From the NCBI GenBank assembly GCA_965278965.1, contig OZ257127.1, positions 1,364,001-1,428,000 of the forward strand: a DNA stretch of 64,000 nucleotides, in the 5' to 3' direction. The notes beneath the pieces are model-generated. The model saw nothing but the letters and a program-made list of their open reading frames with translations. It made no database searches and was not told the DNA's origin. Source of the DNA: UBA10649 sp965278965. GTDB lineage: Bacteria > Actinomycetota > Actinomycetes > S36-B12. Made by a program: the position numbers and the translations under genes. This document shows, one piece after another, positions 24,525-32,850 of the stretch. Each line of letters opens with the position of its first letter. The first letter of the stretch is position 1.

Positions 24525-26005
24525 GAGAGCTCGATCCACGTCGTCTTCAGGTCGGTGAACTTGTCCATGGCGTGCAGCGACTTGTCGCTGCCGAAGCCGG
24601 ACTGCTTGACGCCGCCGAACGGCACCGTGAGGTCACCCTCCTCGTAGCAGTTGACCCACACCACGCCCATCCGCAGGCCACTGGACATTCGGCGAGCGCG
24701 GTTCAGGTCGTTGGTCCACACGGCCGACGCCAGCCCGTACGGCGTGCCGTTCGCCAGCCGCAGCGCCTCCGCGTCGTCGGCGAACGTCGTGACGGCGAGC
24801 ACCGGACCGAACACCTCGCGCTGCGCGAGCACGGAGTCCGGCCGGACACCGTCGACGACCGTCGGCGGGTAGTAGGAGCCACCGGTCTCCTCCAGCACCG
24901 GAGCACCGCCGGTGAGGAGCTGGCCGCTGTCCGCGAGCCCGTCGAGGACGATCTGGTGGACGGCCTGCAGCTGGCGGGCGCTCGCGATCGTGCCGATCGG
25001 GGCGTCGTCGTGCAGCGGGTTGCCCGGCTGCATCTGACCGGCCACGTCCAGCACCTTCGCGAGCACCTCGTCCTTCACCGACTCGTGCACGAGCAGCCGC
25101 GAGCCGGCCGAGCACATCTGCCCGGCGTTGTAGAAGACGCTCCACGCCGCGGTGGCGGCGGCCTTGTCGAGGTCCGCGTCCGCGAACACGATGTTCGCGC
25201 CCTTGCCACCGAGCTCGAGCCAGGCGCGCTTGAGGTTGGACTGGGCGGCGGCGGTCATGATCGCCCGGCCCGTCGCGGTCGAGCCGGTGAACGTGACGAC
25301 GTCGACATCGGGGTGCGCGGCGAGAGCATGGCCGGCCTCGGCGCCGGTGCCGTTGACGACGTTGAGGATGCCTGCGGGCAGGCCCGCCTCGAGGCCGAGC
25401 TGCGCGAGGTACAGCGCCGAGAGCGGGGAGTTCTCGGCGGGCTTGAGGACCATCGAGCAGCCGACGGCCAACGCCGGCGCGATCTTCCACGTCGCGAGGG
25501 TCAGCGGGAAGTTCCAGGGGGTGATCGCGGCGACGACTCCCGCCGGCGCCCGCTCGATCATCGCCCACGACGAGTCGCCGACCTTCGGCATCTCGTCGAG
25601 GACCTTGTCGATCGCCTCCCCGTACCAGCGCAGGGTGCGGTGCACGGCGCGGACGTCGATCGCCTTGGCCTCCCGGGCCGGCTTGCCCATCTCCAGGGCG
25701 TGCAGCACGGCGAGCTGCTCGGCGTGCTCGAGGGCGAGGTGCGCCCAGCGGACGAGCACGTCCTTGCGGTCCATCGGGGCCATCCCGGCCCAGCGCCGGT
25801 CCTCGAAGGCCGCGCGGGCGGAGCCGACGGCGCGGTCGACGTCGGCGGCCGACGCCATCGCCACGTCGGCGACGACCTGGCCGTCGATCGGGCTGACGAC
25901 ATCGACCCGGTCGCGACCCGCCTGCCACCGCCCGTCGATCAGGAGATCGGTCGGGTACCGGACGGACGCCGCGAGGGCGGTCCAGTCGGGGGCGACAGCA
26001 GTCAT
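24521..26005 (-). CDS. PuuC-like gamma-glutamyl-aminoaldehyde dehydrogenase
   Basis: A 494-residue aldehyde dehydrogenase whose sequence recalls PuuC of the E. coli putrescine pathway. The catalytic residues are Glu264 in AWLELGGKGANIVF and Cys298 in NAGQMCSAGSRLLVH. The C-terminal block SLHAMDKFTDLKTTWIELS closely matches the PuuC ending as I remember it. PuuC oxidises gamma-glutamyl-gamma-aminobutyraldehyde. A PuuA-like synthetase and a PuuD-like hydrolase are 3-5 kb away. It begins its operon, diverging from the acyl-CoA dehydrogenase across 44 bp that hold a candidate GntR operator. Confidence 0.87.
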   Translation of the reverse strand: MTAVAPDWTALAASVRYPTDLLIDGRWQAGRDRVDVVSPIDGQVVADVAMASAADVDRAVGSARAAFEDRRWAGMAPMDRKDVLVRWAHLALEHAEQLAVLHALEMGKPAREAKAIDVRAVHRTLRWYGEAIDKVLDEMPKVGDSSWAMIERAPAGVVAAITPWNFPLTLATWKIAPALAVGCSMVLKPAENSPLSALYLAQLGLEAGLPAGILNVVNGTGAEAGHALAAHPDVDVVTFTGSTATGRAIMTAAAQSNLKRAWLELGGKGANIVFADADLDKAAATAAWSVFYNAGQMCSAGSRLLVHESVKDEVLAKVLDVAGQMQPGNPLHDDAPIGTIASARQLQAVHQIVLDGLADSGQLLTGGAPVLEETGGSYYPPTVVDGVRPDSVLAQREVFGPVLAVTTFADDAEALRLANGTPYGLASAVWTNDLNRARRMSSGLRMGVVWVNCYEEGDLTVPFGGVKQSGFGSDKSLHAMDKFTDLKTTWIELS

Positions 26006-26026
26006 GGGACTCCTCCACGCGACGAG

Positions 26027-26042
26027 TTGATAAATGATACAA
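26027..26042. promoter_or_regulatory. Candidate GntR operator, site 1
   Basis: TTGATAAATGATACAA is an AT-rich, imperfectly palindromic stretch in a 44-bp gap between two divergent starts (26005 and 26050). Its first ten bases recur exactly at 30499-30508 in the other divergent promoter of the cluster. Confidence 0.55.
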
Positions 26043-26049
26043 AAGACCG

Positions 26050-27204
26050 GTGATCTTGACCGAGAAACCCGAGCTCGACGATCTTCGCGCCGGCGTCCAG
26101 GCCGTGTGCGCCGACTTCGACGGGGCGTACTGGCGGGGGCTGGAGCCGGACTCCTACCCCGAGGAGTTCGTCGCGACCCTCACCGACGCCGGCTTCCTGG
26201 CCGCCCTCGTGCCCGAGGAGTACGGCGGCGGCGGGGCCACACTCACGCAGGCGTCGGTCATCCTCGAGGAGATCTCCGCGTCGGGCGGCAACCCGTCCGC
26301 GTGCCACGCGCAGATGTACATCATGGGCACGGTGCTGCGACACGGGAGCGCCGAGCAGAAGCAGCGCTACCTGCCGCACATCGCCGACGGGTCGATGCGG
26401 CTGCAGGCGTTCGGCGTGACGGAGCCGGGCGCCGGGTCGGAGACGACCAACATCCGCACGCGCGCCGAGCGCGTGCCCGAGGGCTGGCGCATCAACGGCC
26501 AGAAGATCTGGACGTCCCGCGCGCTGTACTCCGATCTCATGCTGCTGCTGGCCCGCACGACCCCGGTCGAGGAGTGCGCCAAGCCGACGGAGGGCCTGTC
26601 GGTCTTCTTGTTCGACATGCGCGCGCCGAGCGGGATCACGATCAACCCGATCCGCACGATGATGAACCACAACACGACCGAGGTCTTCTTCGACGACGTC
26701 GTCATCCCCGCGGACTCGCTGATCGGCGAGGAGGGCCGTGGCTTCCGCTACATCCTCGACGGCATGAACGCCGAGCGGATCCTCATCGCTTCGGAGTGCA
26801 TCGGCGACGGCCGCTTCCTGCTCGACCGCGCCGTCGCGTACGCCAGCACGCGCGAGGTGTTCGGGCGTCCGATCGGTGCGAACCAGGGTGTGCAGTTCCC
26901 GCTCGCCCGCGCATACGCGTCGCTTCGCGCCGCCGACCTCGTCCGCTTCGACGCCGCAGCGCGGTACGACCGCGGGGAGAAGTGCGCGGCGGAGGCCAAC
27001 ATGGCCAAGCTGCTGGCGAGCGAGGCGTCGTGGCAGGCGGCCAACGCGGCGCTCGACACGCACGGCGGCTTCGGCTTCGCCGTCGAGTACGACATCGAGC
27101 GCAAGTTCCGCGAGACCCGGCTCTACCAGGTCGCTCCGATAAACAACAACCTCGTCCTCGCCTTCCTCGGGCAGCACGTCCTCGGCCTGCCCAAGTCGTA
27201 CTGA
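26050..27204 (+). CDS. Acyl-CoA dehydrogenase
   Basis: A 384-residue flavoprotein of the acyl-CoA dehydrogenase family. QAFGVTEPGAGSETTNIRTR is signature 1 and FRETRLYQVAPINNN is the place of signature 2. The usual catalytic Glu in the second signature (YEG) is Gln here, but a Glu at 242 in GMNAERILIASE matches the alternative base used by isovaleryl-CoA dehydrogenase, so branched-chain or short-chain substrates are plausible. Start GTG 26050. It forms its own unit, diverging from the PuuC-like gene, and ends 5 bp before the 75-bp copy B. A CoA transferase in the same cluster could supply its acyl-CoA. Confidence 0.9.
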   Translation: MILTEKPELDDLRAGVQAVCADFDGAYWRGLEPDSYPEEFVATLTDAGFLAALVPEEYGGGGATLTQASVILEEISASGGNPSACHAQMYIMGTVLRHGSAEQKQRYLPHIADGSMRLQAFGVTEPGAGSETTNIRTRAERVPEGWRINGQKIWTSRALYSDLMLLLARTTPVEECAKPTEGLSVFLFDMRAPSGITINPIRTMMNHNTTEVFFDDVVIPADSLIGEEGRGFRYILDGMNAERILIASECIGDGRFLLDRAVAYASTREVFGRPIGANQGVQFPLARAYASLRAADLVRFDAAARYDRGEKCAAEANMAKLLASEASWQAANAALDTHGGFGFAVEYDIERKFRETRLYQVAPINNNLVLAFLGQHVLGLPKSY

Positions 27205-27209
27205 CCCCA

Positions 27210-27284
27210 CCGTCGACGCGCCTGGAATGGTCGCTAAGAACGGACATATCGCCCGAATAACGACCATCTGAGGCGCGTCGGCGG
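27210..27284. repeat. 75-bp palindromic element, copy B
   Basis: It has exactly the length of copy A and lies in the reverse orientation, with core GGACATATCGCCC. The outer arms (CCGTCGACGCGCC, GGCGCGTCGGCGG) and inner arms (TGGTCG, CGACCA) are preserved. It ends just before the stop codon of the CoA transferase gene, as copy A does for the aldehyde dehydrogenase. Confidence 0.75.
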
Positions 27285-28427
27285 TTAGGGGTGGCGCTTC
27301 AGGAGTTCGGCGACGAGGGCGGGGTCGTGCTCGCCGAGTGCGGGGACCCGCGCCGGCGACGGCGGCAGGTCGCTGAGGTCGAACGGGCTCGCAAGGAGCT
27401 CGACGACGCCGCTGGGGGTGGAGACCTGGTCGAACCGCCCGCGCGCCCGCAGCTGCTCGTGCGCCCACACCCCGCGCAGGTCGTTGACCCGGGCCGTCGC
27501 GATCCGCCCGCGCGCCAGGCGCGCTCGCGCCTCGGGTGCGTCGATGCCGACGAGGCCCGCCGCGACGACCTCCTCCAGCGCGTCGACGTTCGCGATGCGC
27601 GCGGCATTCGTCACGAAGCGCGGGTCGTCGCCGAGCTCAGGTTCGAGAAGCACGTGCTCGGCCAGGCTGCGCCACTCGCCGTCGCTCTGGACGGCGACCA
27701 GGACCGTGCTCCCGTCGGCCAGGGCGAACGTGCCGTACGGAGCGATCGCGTGGTGGCGCCGGCCGGTGCGTGCTGCCTGGCCGGTCCCGTAGACGGCGTT
27801 GTACAACGGCGCGGAGACCCACTCCGCGAGCGCATCGAGCATCGAGACGCTCACCGCCGCGCCCTCCCCGGTCCGCTCGCGGCGCACGAGCGCGGCGAGG
27901 ATGCCGCTCATCGCGTACATGCCCGCGCAGATGTCGGCGACCGAGAACCCGACCTTGCTCATCTGCGCGTCGCCGGTCACCGAGAAGACGCCGGCCTCCG
28001 CCTGGATCGCCAGGTCGTACGCCTTGTCGTCGGTGCGTGGCCCCCCGTGGCCGTATCCGCTGATCTCGGCAGCGACGAGCTTCGGGTGCGACGCATGCAA
28101 CGTCGCCGCGTCGATCCCAAGACGGGCCGCCGCCCGCGGCGACAGGTTGTGCACGAAAACGTCGGCGCCCGTGACGAGCGCTCGGAACGTGGCGAGGTCC
28201 GCGTCGTCCTTCAGATCCAATGCGATCGACTGCTTGCCACGGTTCGCCCAGACGAAGAACGCGGACTCCCCGTGAACGACCGCGTCGTAGTGCCGGGCGA
28301 AGTCCCCCTCCGGCCGCTCGACCTTGAGCACGGTGGCGCCCAGGTCAGCCAGCTGCCGCGTCGCGAACGGCGCGGAGACCGCCTGCTCCAGGCTGACGAC
28401 GATGACTCCGGCGAGCGGAGCACTCAC
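27285..28427 (-). CDS. CaiB/BaiF (class III) CoA transferase
   Basis: A 380-residue family III CoA transferase. GVIVVSLEQAVSAPFATRQL then LADLGATVLKVERPEGDFAR form the CoA-binding start, FVWANRGKQSIALDLK follows, and the catalytic Asp is expected in the region AYDLAIQAEAGVFSVTGDA. The typical GEGAAVSVSMLDALAEW is also present. Such enzymes move CoA between acyl-CoA and free carboxylates. GTG 28427 overlaps the stop of the amidotransferase gene (GTGA). Being in one unit with PuuA- and PuuD-like genes, it may activate the acid produced from the amine. Confidence 0.9.
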   Translation of the reverse strand: MSAPLAGVIVVSLEQAVSAPFATRQLADLGATVLKVERPEGDFARHYDAVVHGESAFFVWANRGKQSIALDLKDDADLATFRALVTGADVFVHNLSPRAAARLGIDAATLHASHPKLVAAEISGYGHGGPRTDDKAYDLAIQAEAGVFSVTGDAQMSKVGFSVADICAGMYAMSGILAALVRRERTGEGAAVSVSMLDALAEWVSAPLYNAVYGTGQAARTGRRHHAIAPYGTFALADGSTVLVAVQSDGEWRSLAEHVLLEPELGDDPRFVTNAARIANVDALEEVVAAGLVGIDAPEARARLARGRIATARVNDLRGVWAHEQLRARGRFDQVSTPSGVVELLASPFDLSDLPPSPARVPALGEHDPALVAELLKRHP

Positions 28428-29122
28428 GGGCGGACCTCGGCGACCTCGGTGAGGAACCAGTCGACGAGCTCCTCGCAGTTGCGCCGCAGGTGCGCCTCGT
28501 GGATCTCCAGGTCCTGCAGGAGCTGTGCCCCCGACGTGTGCTCGGGGATGTGGTCCGGACCGATCCGGACCCACGACCCGACGACGGCGGGATCGGCCTC
28601 CGGGTGGAACTGGGTGCCCACCGCGCGCCCGTGACGGAACAGCTGGACCGCGTTGCCGTTGTGCGCGAGCACCGGGACGTCGGCCGGCAGCACGACACGG
28701 TCCTCGTGCCAGGTGAACCACGGACCGGCCGGGATCGGCAGCGCCGCGTCGTCGTCGAAGGTCACCAACCCGATCTCCTGCTCGGCGACGGGCGCGCGTT
28801 CGACGTCGCCGCCGAGGCTGCGCGCGAGCAGCTGCCCGCCGAAGCACACCCCGAGGTAGGGCACGTCCTGGTCGACGATCGACCGCACGAGCGCGACCTC
28901 GGGCTCCACCCACGCCTGCGCGTCCTCGTCGTACGCGTTGGCGAAGGAGCCGAACGAGATGACGGCGTCGTAGTCGCTCGGGTCGGGATAGGTGACGTCG
29001 GGCGCCGACGGGTCCGCGAGCACGGTGTGCAGGTCGGTCTGGATGCCTCGCTCGGCCAGGATCCGGCCGATCAGGGCGGGCGCCGCCTCCGGCTCGTGGC
29101 TGATGAGCAGGACCCGGGTCAC
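28424..29122 (-). CDS. Class I glutamine amidotransferase-like hydrolase (PuuD role)
   Basis: A 232-residue protein with a triad Cys93 (YLGVCFGGQLLA), His173 and Glu175 (GTQFHPEAD). Its fold is that of GATase class I, but the location next to a gamma-glutamyl-amine synthetase suggests a PuuD-like gamma-glutamyl hydrolase that frees the product from glutamate. E. coli PuuD has about 254 residues, so the size fits. Starting GTG 29122 shares one base with the synthetase stop, so the two are translationally coupled. It could also be a GMP-synthase-like GATase; context favours PuuD. Confidence 0.8.
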   Translation of the reverse strand: MTRVLLISHEPEAAPALIGRILAERGIQTDLHTVLADPSAPDVTYPDPSDYDAVISFGSFANAYDEDAQAWVEPEVALVRSIVDQDVPYLGVCFGGQLLARSLGGDVERAPVAEQEIGLVTFDDDAALPIPAGPWFTWHEDRVVLPADVPVLAHNGNAVQLFRHGRAVGTQFHPEADPAVVGSWVRIGPDHIPEHTSGAQLLQDLEIHEAHLRRNCEELVDWFLTEVAEVRP

Positions 29123-30468
29123 TAGACGACCGCCCGGTACCGCGCGATCTCCCAGGCGCTGACGTCGTCGCCCGGGTCGTCGATGGCGGCGAACTCCGCC
29201 GCCTCCCGACGCTGCATGAACACGTAGTTGTCGACGAACACGTCGCCGTAGACGCTGCGGGTGAATGGGCTGTCGAAGTTGTCGATCGCCCCGTCGATCG
29301 TCACGGGCAGCCGCTCCCACCGCTCGTCGGCGTGCGGGTCGCCGGTCACCTGCGGCATGAGGGCGTAGTCGTTGTCGAGGCCGTCGAGGCCGGCGGCCAG
29401 CAGGCCGGCGAAGACGAGATACGGGTTCGCGTCCGCAGCACCCCACCGGGCCTCGAGCCGGTTGGCCGGCCCAGCTCCGACGATCGAGCGGACGCCCACG
29501 AGGCGATGGTCCAGGCCCCAGGTGACCTGGGTGGGCGAGAACGAGTAGTCCTGCAGGCGCTTGTAGCCCGAGATCGTCGGGGTCATGACGAGCTGGAGCT
29601 CCTTGTGGTGAGCGAGGAGGCCCGTCAGGTACCGGCGCATCACGGAGTTGCCGATCACGGAGTCCTCGTCCTGCTCGGCGAAGACGTTCCGGCCGTCGCG
29701 GGTCAGCGACTGGTGCACGTGCATGCCGTTGCCGGCCTCGAGCAGGAACGGCTTGGCCATGAAGGTGACGTTCAGCCCGTGGCGCTTGGCACACAGCCGG
29801 ACGATGTACTTGAACAGGACGGTGTCGTCGGCCATCTTCTTCATCGGCCCGTACCGGACGTTGATCTCGGTCTGCCCCGGCCCGTACTCCACGTTGCAGG
29901 CCTCGACCTCGATGCCGGTCCGCCGCAGGGACTCGCGGATGTCGAGCATGAACGGCTCCATCTCCCAGCCCCGGTAGATGGAGTAGCAGTTGATGTCGTC
30001 GTAGATCGGCTTCCAGTCCTCGGTGAAGAAGTGGCACTCGAGCTCCGAGGCGGCGTCGACGCCGAATCCGAGGTCCGCGGCGCGGGCGAGCTGGCGCGCC
30101 AGCATGTGCCGGGCGTCCATCGCGATGGGCTCGCCCGTGGCCGGGTCGATCGTGTCGCACAGCACGACGGCGACGCCCTCGGTCCAGCCGGCGATCCGGA
30201 AGCTGTCGAGGTCCGGGATCGCGTGCATGTCCGGGAAGCCATCGGTCTCGTCGACCCAGGGGGTGGCGAAGATGAAGCAGGTCGGGTCCCACGAGTAGAC
30301 GACGTTCGCGATGGCGAACCCTGATCCGCGCAGGAACTGGCGCACCGGCAGGCGCTTGCCGCGCGGGACGCCCCACGTGTCGACGAAGACGCACTCGACG
30401 GTGTGCACCGCGTGCTCCTCGCACAGGGCGGCGACACGATCCCGCTCGGCGGGGTCCCACACCGACAT
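29122..30468 (-). CDS. PuuA-like gamma-glutamyl-amine synthetase (glutamine synthetase fold)
   Basis: A 448-residue member of the glutamine synthetase superfamily. Metal and substrate motifs are visible: AASELECHFFTEDWKP, CNVEYGPGQTEINVRYG, NGMHVHQSLTRDGRN and ANRLEARWGAADANPYL. The N-terminal beta-grasp has VFVDTWGVPRGKRLPV. The ATP-dependent enzymes of this group ligate glutamate to an amine rather than ammonia. ATG 30468 is 4 nt after an AGGAGG; upstream residues are not plausible. The gene diverges from the alcohol dehydrogenase. Neighbours with PuuC- and PuuD-like functions make a gamma-glutamyl route the likely role, but there is no PuuB oxidase in the window. Confidence 0.87.
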   Translation of the reverse strand: MSVWDPAERDRVAALCEEHAVHTVECVFVDTWGVPRGKRLPVRQFLRGSGFAIANVVYSWDPTCFIFATPWVDETDGFPDMHAIPDLDSFRIAGWTEGVAVVLCDTIDPATGEPIAMDARHMLARQLARAADLGFGVDAASELECHFFTEDWKPIYDDINCYSIYRGWEMEPFMLDIRESLRRTGIEVEACNVEYGPGQTEINVRYGPMKKMADDTVLFKYIVRLCAKRHGLNVTFMAKPFLLEAGNGMHVHQSLTRDGRNVFAEQDEDSVIGNSVMRRYLTGLLAHHKELQLVMTPTISGYKRLQDYSFSPTQVTWGLDHRLVGVRSIVGAGPANRLEARWGAADANPYLVFAGLLAAGLDGLDNDYALMPQVTGDPHADERWERLPVTIDGAIDNFDSPFTRSVYGDVFVDNYVFMQRREAAEFAAIDDPGDDVSAWEIARYRAVV

Positions 30469-30494
30469 CGAACCTCCTGGATCCGTGGATTTGG

Positions 30495-30512
30495 ATACTT
30501 GATAAATGTAAT
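30495..30512. promoter_or_regulatory. Candidate GntR operator, site 2
   Basis: ATACTTGATAAATGTAAT lies about 27-44 nt upstream of the PuuA-like start and about 66-83 nt upstream of the alcohol dehydrogenase start. The core TTGATAAATG (30499-30508) is identical to that at 26027-26036. No other such word was noticed in the gaps of the window. Confidence 0.55.
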
Positions 30513-30577
30513 GTGCGGACCAGCCGCTGTCAGCCCGTTCGCGGGCCGCGGAGACCCACCTCGGAAGGGTTGTGCGC

Positions 30578-31540
30578 ATGCGAGCCGTCGTCCTGTCCGC
30601 CCCCGGATCCCCCCTTGAGCTGCGGGAGGTCGCTGATCCGGTCGCCCCCGCCGGCGGAGCGGTCGTCGACGTCGTCGCCTGCGGCATCTGCCACTCCGAC
30701 CTGCACGCCGCCGCGGGCGACTACCCGACCGCGCTGCCGGTGATCTTGGGCCACGAGGTCGTCGGGACGCACGCGGAGCTCGGCCCCGTGCTCGTCTACG
30801 CGTGCTGGGGCTGTCGCCGCCCGGACTGCTGGGCCTGCTCGTCGGGCCAGGAGATGATCTGCCCCGACGCGACCGAGGCGGGACTCCTGCGCGATGGCGG
30901 GTACGCCGAGCAGATGGCCGTGCCCGACGTCGGCTACCTGGTCCCGATCGGCGACCTCGACCCCGCCGAGGCCGCTCCCCTGGCGTGCGGCGGTCTCACC
31001 GCGTACCGCGCCGTCGACCACACGCTCGACACGCTCGCGCGGGCACCCCGGTCGCGGGCTCTCGTCATCGGGGCCGGGGGCCTGGGCCAGTTCGGCCTGC
31101 AGTGGCTGAAGCGGCGCAGCGACGCCGAGGTCACCGTTGTCGACGCCTCCCCGGCCAAGCGCGAGGTCGCCCTTCACCTGGGCGCCGACCACGTGGCGGC
31201 CCCCGGCGAGGTCGACGGCACGTTCGCCGCGGTGGTCGACTTCGTCGGCGCCGACGCGACGCTGGCGACGGCCCGCGACCACGTGGCCCGACAGGGGCTG
31301 GTCGTCGTGGTCGGCCTCTTCGGCGGGTCGGTCCCCTTCGGCTTCGGCCAGGTCCCGCACGAGGCGCGCTTCATGACCAGCGTGTGGGGCTCCCTGGCCC
31401 AGCTCCGCGACATGGTCGACCTCGCCCGGAGCGAGCCGCTGCACTCCCCCATCGAGCGCATCGGCCTCGGCGACGTGCTCGACGCCCACGACCGCCTGAG
31501 CCGCGGCGACGTCGCCGGCCGCTTCGTCATCGTCCCCTGA
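30578..31540 (+). CDS. Zinc-dependent alcohol dehydrogenase (MDR)
   Basis: A 320-residue medium-chain dehydrogenase. The catalytic zinc site has CGICHSDLHAAAGDYP and LGHEVVGTH; the structural zinc site is CWGCRRPDCWACSSGQEMIC (four Cys). The Rossmann motif GAGGLGQFGLQ binds NAD(H). ATG 30578 is preferred over GTG 30572 because GGAAGGG (30563-30569) is 8 nt upstream. The P450 gene follows 8 bp after the stop. The enzyme could oxidise an alcohol formed by the P450 to the aldehyde used by the dehydrogenases. Confidence 0.9.
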   Translation: MRAVVLSAPGSPLELREVADPVAPAGGAVVDVVACGICHSDLHAAAGDYPTALPVILGHEVVGTHAELGPVLVYACWGCRRPDCWACSSGQEMICPDATEAGLLRDGGYAEQMAVPDVGYLVPIGDLDPAEAAPLACGGLTAYRAVDHTLDTLARAPRSRALVIGAGGLGQFGLQWLKRRSDAEVTVVDASPAKREVALHLGADHVAAPGEVDGTFAAVVDFVGADATLATARDHVARQGLVVVVGLFGGSVPFGFGQVPHEARFMTSVWGSLAQLRDMVDLARSEPLHSPIERIGLGDVLDAHDRLSRGDVAGRFVIVP

Positions 31541-31548
31541 GGAGTCCC

Positions 31549-32796
31549 ATGACCAGCACGAGCGACGAGGTCGCCGACATCGACATCACCGACCCGGGGG
31601 CCTACGCCGACGGGATCCCGCACGCCGTCTTCGCCGAGCTGCGGCGGACCGAGCCCGTGGCCCGCCGGCTGTACGAGGGCCGGCCGTACTGGGCCGTCAC
31701 GCGGTACGCCGACCTCGTCACGGTCACCCGGGACCCGCAGACGTACTCCAGTGCGAAGGGCATGACGAACCTGCCCGACCTCACCGAGGCGCAGATGACC
31801 GCCCGACGGTCGATCATCGACACCGACGCGCCCGAGCACGTGCGGCTGCGGCGCCTGGGCATCCCGGCGTTCACCGGTCACAAGGTCAAGGGATACGGGG
31901 AGGTCACCCGCGACATCGCGCGGGGGCTGCTGCAGAGTGCCGCGGCCGCCGGCGAGGTCGACCTCGTCCAGGCCGTCAGCGCACCGCTGCCGATCCGCGT
32001 CATCGTCAACATCCTCGGCGTCCCAGCCGAGGACACCGACCAGCTCGTGCGCTGGTCCGACGAGCTCATCGACCCATCGGGGGTCGCGGCGGATGCCTAC
32101 GGCAACGTGACCCCGCTGGAGCTGCTGCCGTTCAGCTCCCCTGCGTCGCACGCCCTCTTCGAGTACGGGCGGGCGATGCGCGCCGATCGCGAGGTGAGCC
32201 CCCGCGACGACCTCGTGACGACGCTCGTCGAGGCGCGCGCAGAGGGCGAGGCCCTCTCGGACTACGACTTCACGAACATGTTCCATGTGCTCGTGTTCGC
32301 CGGCAACGAGACGACGCGAACGGCGATCAGCAACGGGGTCAAGGCCTTCGTCGACAACCCCGACCAGCTCGACCTGCTCTACAACCGGCCCGACCTCGTC
32401 GACAACGCGGTCGAGGAGATCATCCGCTACGCGACACCGGTGCTGCACATGCGACGGACGGCCACGGCGGCCACCGAGCTCGCCGGGACGGCGATCGCCG
32501 AGGGCGACAAGGTCGTCATGTTCTACTGCTCGGCCAACTTCGACGAGGCCGAGTTCCCCGACCCGCTCCGCTTCGACATCACCCGGCCGATCAAGCCGCC
32601 GCAGGTCTCGTTCGGGGCCAAGGGCCCGCACCACTGCCTCGGCGCCCCGCTCGCCCGCATGGAGATCCGCGTGCTGCTCGAGGAGATGATCGACCAGGGC
32701 ATCCGGTTCGAGCAGACCGGGCCGATCACGCGGACGAACTCCAGCTTCGTCAACGGGATCGCGGCGTTCCCAGTCCGCGTGCGCGCAACGCGCTGA
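31549..32796 (+). CDS. Cytochrome P450
   Basis: A 415-residue soluble bacterial P450. The I-helix oxygen site is FAGNETTRTAIS (about 250-261), the ExxR pair is Glu290-Arg293 in EEIIRYATPVLHMRR, and the haem thiolate is Cys363 in SFGAKGPHHCLGAPLARME. The haem loop has one more residue than the standard FGxGxHxC, as in the CYP124/125 group. No ferredoxin or reductase gene is in the neighbourhood, so partner proteins must be elsewhere. RBS GAGGAG is 4 nt before the ATG. Reported mycobacterial morpholine/piperidine loci also pair a P450 with a glutamine-synthetase-like gene (from memory), hinting at N- or C-hydroxylation of an amine. Confidence 0.93.
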   Translation: MTSTSDEVADIDITDPGAYADGIPHAVFAELRRTEPVARRLYEGRPYWAVTRYADLVTVTRDPQTYSSAKGMTNLPDLTEAQMTARRSIIDTDAPEHVRLRRLGIPAFTGHKVKGYGEVTRDIARGLLQSAAAAGEVDLVQAVSAPLPIRVIVNILGVPAEDTDQLVRWSDELIDPSGVAADAYGNVTPLELLPFSSPASHALFEYGRAMRADREVSPRDDLVTTLVEARAEGEALSDYDFTNMFHVLVFAGNETTRTAISNGVKAFVDNPDQLDLLYNRPDLVDNAVEEIIRYATPVLHMRRTATAATELAGTAIAEGDKVVMFYCSANFDEAEFPDPLRFDITRPIKPPQVSFGAKGPHHCLGAPLARMEIRVLLEEMIDQGIRFEQTGPITRTNSSFVNGIAAFPVRVRATR

Positions 32797-32797
32797 G

Positions 32798-32841
32798 ACG
32801 CACGACGGCCCCGGGGATGCATCCCCGGGGCCGTCGTGCGT
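32798..32841. terminator. 44-bp perfect palindrome between convergent genes
   Basis: Two 22-base arms starting ACGCACGACGG and ending CCGTCGTGCGT are exact inverse complements with no unpaired spacer. It starts two bases after the P450 stop and ends 9 bp before the end of the permease gene. Without a T-tract it fits a GC-type bidirectional terminator of actinobacteria. Confidence 0.8.
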
Positions 32842-32850
32842 CGCGTGCGG

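Noticed and set aside
29122..30468. PuuA-like gene as ordinary glutamine synthetase
   Set aside because: Its genomic partners are PuuC- and PuuD-like and there is no nitrogen-assimilation neighbour. A true glutamine synthetase is still possible, so this is a preference, not proof.
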